This document shows, piece by piece, positions 1 through 10,264 of a stretch of DNA of 64,000 bases. Below the pieces are notes generated by a model that was given only the letters and a program-made list of their open reading frames with translations, had not been told where the DNA came from and did not search any database. How positions within the stretch are numbered: position 1 is the stretch's first letter; each line of letters starts with the position of its first letter. The stretch is from Myrica gale (taxonomy: Eukaryota; Streptophyta; Magnoliopsida; Fagales; Myricaceae), in assembly GCA_963930655.1 (NCBI GenBank), contig OZ005603.1, positions 21,280,201 through 21,344,200 of the forward strand, written 5' to 3'. Position numbers and translations under genes: made by a program.

Positions 1-2513
1 CATTTCAGTTTGCTCTCTCTCTCTCTTGGCCGAACCACTTCAAGCTCCAAGCTTTGCCTTGTTTTCTTCAAGTTTTTTTTCCAGCAGCTGTTCTTCTCCT
101 TTTCCCTCACTTCAAAACTTCATCTCAGCACCTATTCAACACATTTCTCAGCCCTTGAAGCCATTCTAGTGGGAGGAACCGAAAGCTGAAGGGTAGTGAA
201 GTTTTTGATGAAAGCCAAGTGCTTTAGTTGGAGGTAAAGGTAGATTTTGATTTGCATGTGCTGTTTTAGTTGTTTTCCTCCATAGTTTCTGACCTCAGAT
301 ACTTTTATGCTAGGTGTTCTCTTCTCTAATCAAGCTTGTGTCCAACACCAAGGTAAGGCCGAATATGGTTGAAGGTGAAATTGATGTTGGCCGAACCTTG
401 CATGTCCTATTTTTCTTTGATTTGGCCTATATACCATGTTGTTATCTTGTATATATGTTAGATATGAATAGGTTGGGTTTGCTAGAGTTAATTTTATGAT
501 GTGGTTGATGAAGGAAGGGATTAGTTGAAAGTGGAATGTATTCTTGCTTGAGAACCTCATGCATGTTTGAGTTTGGTGTAGATCTGGACATTTCATGACG
601 ATTAGCACCTCCTAGGTTGTGAGTTTGGTTGCTAGAGGTTGACATTATATGTTTGAATGACATGCACATAGGTTGTTGGCGGCCGAATGGCTTAGAAGTG
701 AAATCTAGGTTGATGGCCGAATGATTGGGGTTAAGGAACCCTAGGTTTGATGCTATGTTATGGGTTAATGTTGCATGCAATTGGGAATCACTAAATAGAT
801 CAAGATTGAAGGTTCATTAATGGCATTATGAGTGTTAAGTTAAAATGGAAAGAAAACCCTAGGTAAAAACCAGATTACTAAGTAAGAAATTGATTGCAAG
901 TACATTTGTACCTAAGGCCGAATATATGGATGTGCAAAGGAAGTTTTATGGTGTGTGTAAACTTAAAAAATCATATGCTTAGAAGGGTGCCTCGGGTTTG
1001 GATAGTAGATGGAGAATATAATCATGGATTAGCCATGATTGGAGTTGGATAAGATGAAATAGCTAGTTAGCAAAGTGTAGCCCTAATGTATGAGATTAAG
1101 AATATGTCAAGGTTGGATTTTGGCACCATATGGCTTGCTGTTTTGGAGACTTGATTAAGATATAATTATAATCGATTGCAAGTCATGTAATTTAGTTAAT
1201 TAGGGCTTTGGTCAGCAACCTATCTAAGTGATTAGTGTGAAGTGAAATAGATCAGCAAATCTATAGAGGACAAGAGGTTAAGTTAGTGGAATTAGATGGA
1301 GTTAGACCTTCGAGTTGCTGTTTTGAACTTAGCATTCTATGTTGATGTGATAACTACTTTTCTCAAGTATTTTATGAAAGTTTCTAAAGTGAACCTTTGA
1401 AAATAAAATAGTATTTTCAGAAATGTACTTTTGGGAAAACCGAACTAAATTCAAGTATTTTTCTTGTGTGTTTATGCGATTAATTTCTAAGCATCTAAGT
1501 GTGATAATTGAATCGCTTGTAGGTGAAGCATCGTCTCATAATCAAGAGAACCAAGGTAAGTGGATTGTAAGTATAAACTTACATTTTTGTAAAACTGGAA
1601 TGATACACTGCATAGCTTTACATGAGCAAGCATGACATGACATGAGCATTGCATGATTTTCTAAAGAGACTTTTATGCAATGACATATGAGAAGCTTTAT
1701 GATAAGTCAAGTCTGTTAAGTGCTCTGGTCGGTACCATACCATCAAGATGGACTCCCATACTGAAGGACGAATGCGAGAAGGTTGGGTGAATGCTAAGAG
1801 GTTTGTGCAACCACACTGAAGGACAATGTGAGAAGGTGTGGACCTCCAAGGGTCGTATCTAGCCATCAGGCCTGGGCCACTTCAAGGGCTAGTTCGACCA
1901 AATGTAATGTCCCCAAGGGTACGGGAGACAGTTCCAATGGGAACGCACAACCCTGACTTCAAGGGTTAAATGGAGCGTATGTAGCCCACAAGTAAAATAT
2001 GAATTATTTTCAAGGACCTTAGGTCAATTTCAAGAACAAGAACAAGTTTTAAGATCAAGAGCATGTGCATAACCATGAAACATGCATGTGCATCATGATA
2101 TACAATTTCTCATGATATTCAAGTTCAAGTTTAAGATCATGTCTTCAAGCTTAAGTTTCCCCCTTACTGAGTCTTTTTGACTCACGTTTTTAAAACTGTA
2201 TCATTCCAGATGCCTCAGGTGAAGGAAGTCAGGAGGACTATCTGACCTAGAAGAAAGATGTTTATGTGTTTTGTTGTTGTGACCTGATCGATGTGATATG
2301 TCACCTGTTTATGTGTTATTTATGTAATGTGTAATATAAGATACTATGCTTAATTGAGGACTTTTATGAAGTTATGTTGTTATGTTTTTTGCCCGTCTCT
2401 CTCTCTCGATCCTATGATCTTTCCGCTGTATGTTTAAGGATGTTCGCTGGAGCTTTTCTCGGGATTGCTCGTGGCTGTCACGGTCCCTGTGGGCCTGCGT
2501 TCGGGGCGTGACA
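1..2513 (+). mobile_element. Giant Tekay-like LTR, 3' part (copy A)
   Basis: This is the right-hand 2.5 kb of a long terminal repeat that begins outside the window. It ends in GGGGCGTGACA, the end shared with six other copies here, and its first ~240 bases match 39728-39960 of copy F almost base for base. It carries the family blocks in order: a pyrimidine-rich leader, a donor-like AAGGTAAGG near 351, a micro-exon-like island at 1523-1555, the GGTACC panel with repeated GAAGGACGAATGCGAGAAGG-type units near 1727-1860, the TGAGTC-T5-GACTCA dyad at 2168-2184, and an acceptor-like CAG before ATG at 2210. No protein domain is seen. The terminal sequences resemble Ty3/Gypsy Tekay/Del chromoviruses, but without an internal region the family is inferred. 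Confidence 0.8.
2168..2245 (+). promoter_or_regulatory. Conserved dyad plus acceptor-like block of the giant LTR (copy A)
   Basis: TGAGTC and GACTCA form a perfect 6-bp stem around five T residues (2168-2184). An acceptor-like pyrimidine stretch ending CAG follows, then ATG at 2210 opening a 12-codon reading frame that ends TGA. Equivalent blocks lie at about 7350-7390, 13809-13855, 19910-19955, 25784-25830, 35697-35742 and 45005-45050. The half sites look like GCN4/bZIP-type sites, but function is inference. Confidence 0.5.
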
Positions 2514-3394
2514 TCACATATTCCTTGCCAAGTCATATATATAGTCATTTAACATTTTTGTTTTACACGTCAGCGCATATCTCTAAAATCATGAAGGCAG
2601 CTTCTTCGGTGAAATTTCTCACCACACTCACGTTTTGGGTTTCATTTGAAAACCCCTAAAGCCCTAGCAGAGTTCATCGTCGGGCTTCTTCATGACTAAA
2701 CTTCGAATTTCAACAACTACTAATTGAAGAAAGTATGGTTAATACAGTTCTACGCGGAGACAAAATGCTGGAGACAATAAAATTTCTTGCAACTTCTTTT
2801 CCCAAATGGAGGTGAAATTTAAAAAAGCACCTTCAGATCCAGTAGGGAGAACACCGGAAGTGGACCAATTCCATGCAATCTTGACGACTAAAACTTCAAA
2901 CAACTGAGAACGGCACCAACATACAATTAAGAATCGCAGATTCGTGAATTCTCAAAGGAACTAAAATTCATGGTGAGAATGACTGAAACTAATCAGCTAG
3001 CTCCACATTCTCTGTTCTTTATAAATGAGATCAAATTGAATCGTAATTTCGAGAATGGAAAAGCAAAAAGAGCTGGGACTTTGCGCCAGGTCGAATTTTT
3101 GAGAAGGTGGTGTAGCTGGGGTTGAGCTCGACAAATGGATCTCTATGCTGATCGACTGATGAAGAAGATGAAAATCTTGTGGCATGAAAGGAGAAGATGG
3201 AGAAACCGTACATGGAACTTTCTTCAATTCGGCGATAAACTCTGCAAGGCTTTAGCGGTTGTCGAATGAAACCCAAAACGTGAGTGAGGTGAGAAATTTC
3301 ACCGAAGAAGCTGCTTTCGTGAATTTAGAGATCTACACTGACGTGTTAAAATTTTTTAAATGACTGAATATATTACTTGGCAAGGAATATGTGA
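2514..3394. mobile_element. Long-TIR foldback DNA element (MULE/MITE-like), left tip cut by LTR copy A
   Basis: The left arm (2514-~2692) is the inverted copy of the right arm (~3215-3394). Both carry TCACATATTCCTTGCCAAGT near the tip, CTTCTTCGGTGAAATTTCTC further in, and a CACGTTTTGGGTTTCAT block. The arms are about 175-180 bp with scattered differences, and the spacer is ~520 bp with no recognisable protein. The LTR ending at 2513 abuts the left arm, while the right arm continues in flanking sequence, so the LTR probably inserted at the left tip. No transposase is present, so it is non-autonomous; long TIRs suggest a MULE relative. Confidence 0.7.
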
Positions 3395-3506
3395 CCTGGC
3401 AGCTATTAAGTTGAGTTTTAAATTAATAGGACATGAGGATTAGGTCTAACTTGTCCTAGTTTGGTCACGTAGTATTTTATGAGTTTTATTGGTCTTTGTG
3501 TAAAAG

Positions 3507-3645
3507 GTGTTGACTTGTATTAATATTTGTAAAAAAAGTAATATTGAGTTGTATTGGTATTCGTGTAGAAGTAATATTGGGATTGTAATTTTAGAAAGTT
3601 GGATTTAAATTCTTAAAATTTTGACAAGACGAACATGCCTCCTTT
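3507..3645 (+). repeat. Dispersed repeat shared with 41345-41484
   Basis: GTTGACTTGTATTAAT through the word AACATGCC is repeated near 41345-41484 with few changes, including TTGTATTGGTATTCGTGTAG. The class is unknown. The surrounding bases 3395-3506 are AT-rich with nothing else recognised. Confidence 0.6.
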
Positions 3646-3667
3646 GTTTCTACGTGTTTCAAGACTA

Positions 3668-3830
3668 GTTATTAGGGCTGCACAGAACCGGACCGGATTT
3701 GCGGTCTCAATAGAAAAAAAAAATCAGTTCGGACCGGATTTGAAAACCGGTTATATCCGGTCCGGTCCATATATTTTAAGAACCAGTATAGACCGGACCA
3801 TACCGGATTAATAATAATTTTTTTTAAAAA
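3668..3830. repeat. ACCGG-rich repeat (possible hAT-type MITE remnant)
   Basis: It starts with TTAGGGCTGCACAGAACCGG and has many direct and inverted copies of CCGGTCCGGT-like words (ACCGGACCGGAT, TCCGGTCCGGTCC). Related sequence occurs at 27287-27410. The tip resembles Ac-like hAT termini, but no target-site duplication was found. From 3831 to 4029 the sequence is A-rich and then CCCTT-rich with no gene seen. Confidence 0.4.
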
Positions 3831-4545
3831 AAAAATACAAAACTTTAAAATTAAAAAATAAAAACCCTAACTCCTAAGTCAAAACTGTGCGTTGACACCC
3901 TCATTTCCCCTTCGAAATCATGCCCTCCTTACTCCTTAGTCCTTCCCCTTCAAATTTTCGAAATCAAGTCCTCCTTCCCGAATCCCCCTTCGAAATCAAG
4001 CCCCGAGCCCCTTGGGCTCCTACTCCCCTTGTGAGACCCCGATTTTCACTATGTAGTTTAAGTTTCTTCATAATTATTTCTTATGTATGAGACCTTATTA
4101 TTTTGAATAGTTGGAAAAGAATGTAAAAGATTTAAGTATGTGGTATTTCATTTAAAGTACATTTAGTATACTTTCTATGTTCTGAAATTTCTGTGTATTA
4201 ATTTATTATTTTGATTAATTTTATTATTAATTATACTATGTATTTTACTTAGTAATCCTAATATTCATTAAGTGAATTAAGAGGCATTAAGGTGCTGAAT
4301 GGAAAGGAATCACGTGGAGTGCTAAGACCAAAGAAAAGAAAATTAAAACAAAAGAAAACAAAAAGATAAAAAAGACAAAAGACAAAAATTGCCAACCTTT
4401 GTAGCCAATGAGGTGGGGCGATGGAAACAAAGCTCTTCCTCCCCCATTTCACGTTAAACACACACTCACATTCACTCATTTCACTCTTTCATTTCACGCC
4501 ACACACCAGAACCGCACAAAGAAGAGAGAAAGGGAGAAGGCCAAG

Positions 4546-4629
4546 AGGAAGAAGAAGAAGAAGAAGAAGAAGAAGAAGAAGAAGAAGAAGAAGAAAAAGA
4601 AGAAGAAGAAGAAGAAGAAGAAGAAGAGA
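4546..4629 (+). repeat. (AAG)n microsatellite in LTR leader
   Basis: About 25 near-perfect AAG units lie in LTR copy B just upstream of a donor-like GTAAGG. Sister LTRs are purine-rich at the same place (about 8370-8520, 11340-11390, 32460-32620, 43140-43200). Long lysine-rich (+) and serine-rich (-) frames across it are by-products of the repeat. Confidence 0.9.
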
Positions 4630-7583
4630 AGAGAAAGAGAAAGAAAAGAGGAAAGAAGAACAAGGTAAGGTTCAGCCAACTTGGTTGTGAAATTGATGTT
4701 GGCCAAATGATTTTGTTGTTGTAAATTCTCTTGAATCTTGCGTGATATGGATCTGTTGGTTGTGAAGTGGTGATGGTTGAGAAGATTTGTTGGTGATTGA
4801 GATGTGTGATGGCCACGGTTTTGGCTAGAGAAGAGAATAGAAGCATGTTCTTGTAAGGTTGTTGACATGCATGTAGGATTTGTGATTTTGTTGGCTGAAT
4901 CTTGTGACTTGTTTGATGTGAATTAGATGTTGTATATCCTTGTGTTTGGTGATGGATAATGAAGTTAGAGGCCACGGTTTGTCTAATTAGAAGCGGGGAA
5001 AATGGTATAGATGATGAGCTTATGAACATGGACTAATTGCATGTGAAATGGAAGTGTAGCTCTTTGATTTTGGAAGTTGTATAGCTTGCTGTAAAATATC
5101 TTGATGATGGAGGAGAACATGTTGGGTTTGAATGGTGATAGGGTTTCGGTCAGTGGCCATAATCCATGATCAAACAAGTGCTAACATGAATACAAGTGAA
5201 GGCTACGAAAATGGAAGGAATTGGTTAATGTTGGCCAAATGTCCATTACCCTATGATATTGTTCTCATGTTTTCCTTTGAGGATTTGCTTGCTGATTGAG
5301 TGTATTACATGTAAATAATTAGGATAGAACAACAAGCTAATCACCTAAGCAAAGTGGTCATAATTGGAAGAAAATGGACTAAACACATTCGGGTTATGTG
5401 GGAGTTGATTTTATGTGGTTTTCTCTAAGGGAATTGTATGAATTAGTAAGGAACTTGAGGATTGTGAATCTGAGATATCCTTTTGGTTCATGTCAGCAAG
5501 CTTAAGAGGGAAAATAAGGACAAGAAGTCCACATATTGGCCATTGAAGTCGGGATTCAATGTATATATGTTGTGTTGGAAGAAATTGTGTTCATTGGTAT
5601 ACATGTAAACTTGAGGAACCTAGAGATGGTGAAATTGAAATCAAGTCAAATCCAAAGGTCTAGGCAGTACCTAAATTGAACATTCCTTGAGGTTTAATGG
5701 ATGGAAAATGAAAAAGGAGTAACATGTAGTCACATGCAATGCAAGATTGTGTTTTGTGAAACAAGGAGAATGGAATTAGGCATGTTATAGGTTGCTGAGT
5801 TGCAAACTGAATCCTTGGTGTTTGAGTTTTGTTGCTACCCTTTTATGGACCTAGGTTGCATGTTAAATTGATGTATGATACAAGGCCTGAAAGAAGGATA
5901 AGGTATGGATCGAAACATGAAAATATGTTGTGCATGCATGGCCGAATGTGCCATGGTATTGTCAAGCGGTGCTGCCTCTTGTAATCATAAAGGATTGAGG
6001 TTCAAAGGAGCTGGAAATCAGTGTTGTTGATGGTGAATAAGTGCACTGAGGTTTAATACGAGTCGAATACGAATAAGGTGAAAAAACAACTTATTCGGGT
6101 GTATGTTGCATGCAATCACAAGTTCTGGCAGATCACTAGAGTCGGTTTAAGTTAACCTTGATGGCATAGCTTACCCTTTGACCTTTGGTTAGAACAGAGG
6201 TCAATGAAAGTAAAAGATTTCAAACTAAATTTCAGGTAATTTCGATAAGTATTGAATTATTTATGAATTTTTAAAGGTTCCGACGTCAAGCTGCCAACAA
6301 CCTTGCACATATAGAATGACAGTTTATTTCAAATGCCTTAGAGTAATTAGTTTAGGTTCAATGATTACGAATCTAATCTTGGATGTTGAGTCTATGAAAG
6401 AAGAAGATTTGAAGATAGAATCCGTGCAAGTAGGAGATGTATGAAAGAAGTTATGGTATTTTGAAAATGGAAGACCGAGCTGATGGCAGCAGTAGAGATA
6501 GCCTATGAATTTCACCTAAGTTGAAGTGTTTTTTTTAAATGCATAGGAAGTTCTGATGTTTGTGATTTGTAACTTCAAACTTGATTTATGAAAACTAAAA
6601 ATGTTTAAAAGAAATGTCACATTAATGAAAGCACATGTTTAAAGATATGATTTTGAAATCAAGAACATATATGAGAAATATGATGTGCTTATGAGAATGT
6701 TTGTTTCTAAGCGTTTAAGTGACGTTTATAATTCTCTTGTACGCAAGACTTCTTCCTAAGCTCAAGAGGACTGAGGTAAGTGAAAAACTTACATTTTAAC
6801 GAAAATTGGAATGATACATAACATGATTTTCATGATCAAGCATAACATGTTATTGATTATCAAGCATGACACGACATAAGCATTTGCATGATTTCTTGAT
6901 AGAAAAAGAAGTTTTTGTGCAAATGAAAGTATGAAAGAGTTTTATGACACGTTACATTAAGGGGCTTCGGTCGGTACCGTACCAGTTAAGAAGGTGCATC
7001 CATACTAAAGGACGTTTACGTGAAGGGTGGATGTCACCTAGAGAACCCATACCGAAGGATGCTTGCAAGAAGGATGAGTAGTTCTTGAGGTATGTGCAAC
7101 CATAATGTTATGTCTCTGAGGGAAAAGGGGGACGGGTCCGATGGGAACGCACAACACTGACTTCAGGGGTAAATGGAACGAGTTAAGTAGCCCAAAAGTA
7201 AAGAAAGAAAGTGTTTTCAAGATCAAGTGCATGTTTTAAGATCAAGAGCATGTGTCCCATGCATATGCAAGCATTCCATGTACATGCACATTGATATCAT
7301 GACCATGCAAGACATGCGCGCTTTATTGCATATGCACTCTTACTGAATTTTTTGACTCAATTTTTAAATTGTATCATTCCAGATGTACCAGGACTACTTA
7401 TCTTGAGAGGAAAGACCTTAAGTGTAATCTTTTTAAAATGTTGGTAGACATGGACCATTGTGGTCCGTAACTGATGAAGTGTTTTGTATATGGATTGTAG
7501 TGGTGTTGTTCACACTATTATTATTGAAGTCGTTTTTTGTAAGTTGAACTTATATGTGAATCTCCTTGGCCCGTCTCTCCCAG

Positions 7584-7585
<2 letters not shown>

Positions 7586-7646
<61 letters not shown>
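7586..7646. repeat. (TA)n microsatellite
   Basis: About 30 uninterrupted TA units lie near the 3' end of LTR copy B, after the GCCCGTCTCTCC word. In sister LTRs this site has only a short AT run, so the tract expanded in this copy. Confidence 0.95.
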
Positions 7647-7648
<2 letters not shown>

Positions 7649-7743
7649 CCTCTGTAAAACCAAGGTTAAGTTCGCCGGAGCAGTCGATCGGGAATGTTCG
7701 CGGCTGTCAATGGCCCCTTTGAGTTAGCGTTCGGGGCGTGACA

Positions 7744-7884
7744 CCATAAGTCCCCAACACAGCCACGCAGCCCACGCCCGTCATCCAGTGCCCACACCAG
7801 CGACTAGCGGCACCTCCCCGAAGCCCCACTCCACAGTGCCGCCGCCCAGCCATAGGCCCACAAACCACAGTGCTTGACCCAGAC
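7744..7884. other. Short GC-rich spacer between LTR copies B and D
   Basis: These 141 bases are CCGCC/CCAGC-rich and contain no primer-binding or polypurine-tract-like signal. They appear to be flanking DNA. Together with sequence from 26135 they probably formed one GC-rich stretch before LTR copy D landed (flanks CAGAC / TAGAC). No gene was recognised. Confidence 0.5.
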
Positions 7885-9639
7885 TGTGAGACCCCGATTT
7901 GCACTCTGAAGTTAGGTTTCCTTCCGCATTTCTCCTTATGTGAGGAACCTTGTTATTTTGAATATTTGGAGAAGAATGTAAGGATTTCAATGGAGGGTAT
8001 TTTCTTAACTTGCATTTTATTATGTTTTTCTTTAAGTTCTGAAAATTTCCTAAGCAATTTCATGGTGCACTAGTTTATGATCTTGATGTTGATGTTAATT
8101 ATTCTATGTTTTCTTTAGTAACCTTAACTTTCATTAGGAAAATTTTAGTGACACATGATATATGCTAAGATAGGGAATCACATAGGTTTCAATGAAACAA
8201 AAAAAGGGAAATTAAACAGCCACACGTCCAGCCAATGGAGAGGGGTGGCATTCACAAAGTGGAGGGCAAGATGGACAATTTCCCTACCTCTCCATCTCAC
8301 GTAAAAACACCACCCCACTTCATTCAGCTGTTTCACGGACACACAACGGAGAAAAGAAAGGGAACGGCAGAAGAAGAAGAAGAAGAAGAAGAGAAGAGGA
8401 AAAGAAGAAGACAGCCGAGAAGAGGAAGAGAGGAACGAAGGGCAGAAGAAGAAGGAAGAAGAGAAGAAGAAGGAAGAAGAGAGGAGGAAGGAAAAGAAAG
8501 AGAAAAGGGAGAAGGGAGAGTCTTGCCGAGTAACAATAGTGGGAGATCTAAGAGAAACCAAGGTAAGAGTGTTGCCCTTTTTCACAAAATTTAGGAAGAA
8601 ACCGTGTATGTCATTGATTGTGTTGGGTCCTGCTGATTATCTCTTCTTGCATGTTGGAATTGGTTTGCATGTTGGGATAGATTTGCATGTTGAAATAGGT
8701 GAAACCCTTGGTGTCTAGGGAAGCATGCACGGTCAGTTTGAGTTAAGATTGCAAAAGAAACGTAGTTGTGCCATAAGTGTTTGTTGGAAAGCCTAAGAGA
8801 AAGGATAACGCAAGGGCTTCAGCTTGGTGAGGATAGGATCATTGCACTGATGTAATCTTTTGTTTTGAAATTGTAAAAGTGGGAGATTTGCATGAGGACA
8901 GCTTCGGTTGTGAAGTGATTGGTGAAATTGAAAAATCTGTTACACAAGCATGGCCAAATGGGCTTTTCTTTCTTGTGTTCATTCTTCCTTTGGAAAAATG
9001 CTTGAATCATGGATCTGATTTTGGTTGTGATTATGGTGTTGTGATTATGGTGTTGTGATTATGGTGTTGTGATGTTGATAAGGTGATGGAGGAAAAGATT
9101 AAAGCCACGGGTTGATAAAGGAAGTGTTAATGTTAGTTGTTGTTGGATTTGTTATTATGCATGTGCTATGTTGGCCGAACCTATATTAAATGTCCTTCGC
9201 TTGAAAAATCTTCTTACATATAAAGGGAATATGTTGTTGTTGAGGAACTGATGAAGGATAGGGTTAGAATCTTGGATGTGCAATGAGAGAAGATAGAAAT
9301 GTGGATGCATGCATGTAATGTTAGTTGTGGCCGAATGGAGTGTTTGTGTTATTCTTAGATTTTTGCTCTTGAAATGTGATATTAGTCATGATTTTGCTGT
9401 AATCTGGCCACGGGTTAGATTAGATAGGAATTTGAACACATTGTTGCTTGGAGATTGTACATGCATGTAATGTTTTTATGTGGATCTGATATTGACCGAG
9501 TGAACTAAGCTTGAAATTATGCTTGTAATGTGAAAGGTGGATCTGTTAGTAGTAGTAAGGTGGTAGTATGGTAGTATGGGTACATTGCTGTCCATGCATG
9601 TGATTAAAGATGGATGATGATGTTGGAGGCCACGGGTTG
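7885..9639 (+). mobile_element. Giant Tekay-like LTR, 5' half (copy D), interrupted by Athila
   Basis: It begins TGTGAGACCCCGATTTGCACTC and runs through the purine-rich leader (8366-8520) and the donor-like AAGGTAAGAG near 8560. It stops in the word GAGGCCACGGGTTGG where Athila gag-like sequence starts. The missing right half is at 24754-26129. The outer flanks are CAGAC (7880-7884) and TAGAC (26130-26134), four of five bases alike, which fits one insertion later split by Athila. Confidence 0.75.
9026..9074 (+). repeat. Short tandem repeat, 14-bp unit
   Basis: Three copies of a unit close to ATGGTGTTGTGATT lie within LTR copy D. This is a local expansion with no known role. Confidence 0.8.
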
Positions 9640-10259
9640 GCAATCAGCAAATTGGGGTAGCAGAACACCAAATCAGTCTTTCTCTAACACTTACATTCTG
9701 GGGTGGAGGAATCATCCAAATTTTTCATGGAGAAATGATCAATCTAGTTCCTATGCACCACCTTCTCAGCAGACATCTCATCCGGCTGCTCTTCAGCATC
9801 AGTATCAGCCACATCAGCCTTCTCAGAGCTATCCAATTGCAGCAGCGCCTCCAAGATTTCAATCTCATGTAGCTGCTCAACATTCTCAGTTTCAACCCCC
9901 TGCTCCACCAAAGAAGTCTCTTGACGATAGTATGGCACATATGGCCAACACTCTTCAGCAGTTCATGCAGATTCAGGCCACCACTAACAGTCAGAACAGT
10001 CAGGCCATAAATGAATTACGGGGCACCATTAATAAGATGAGTATGACATTGAGCACTCTTGATAGAGGAAAATTCCCAGCACAACCTCAGCCTAATCCTC
10101 AAGTATATCAGCAGCAACAAGTGCATAATGTCTCAGAGGAATCAATTGAAACAACAAAGGCTGTAATTTCTTTAAGAAGCGAAAAGGAAGTTCCCCGACC
10201 TGAGATGCCTATGGATAGACAGGCAGTTCCCCTGACACCTGACGTTGTGAATGAGGTAG
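9640..10259 (+). pseudogene. Athila gag C-terminal remnant
   Basis: This fossil coding piece is rich in Pro and Gln. It begins with the Athila-typical stretch after the nucleocapsid region (SNTYILGWRNHPNFSWRN) and continues into a coil-like segment (MANTLQQFMQIQATTN). It belongs to the surrounding Athila element and ends at the TSD of the LTR at 10265. No function is expected. Confidence 0.8.
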
Positions 10260-10264
10260 ATGAA

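Larger units (their letters stand above)
4030..7743 (+). mobile_element. Giant Tekay-like LTR (copy B)
   Basis: The 3.7-kb repeat begins TGTGAGACCCCGAT and ends GGGGCGTGACA. It has a purine-rich AAG tract, a donor-like GTAAGG after it, a micro-exon-like island before the GTAAGTG donor at 6776, the GGTACC panel near 6970-7050, and an acceptor-like CAG before ATG at 7383. The flanks are CCCCT (left) and CCATA (right), so no target-site duplication is visible, unlike its sisters. This copy may have recombined with another element. No coding domain is present. Confidence 0.8.

Noticed and set aside
4408-5029. Long Lys/Arg/Glu-rich (+) and Ser/Phe-rich (-) open frames
   Set aside because: They arise from the (AAG)n tract in an LTR leader; the same occurs at 8178-8594 and 32444-32680.
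7744-7884. LTR copies B and D as the two LTRs of one short element
   Set aside because: The 141-bp spacer has no primer-binding site or polypurine tract, and copy D has its own near-matching flanks with 26130.
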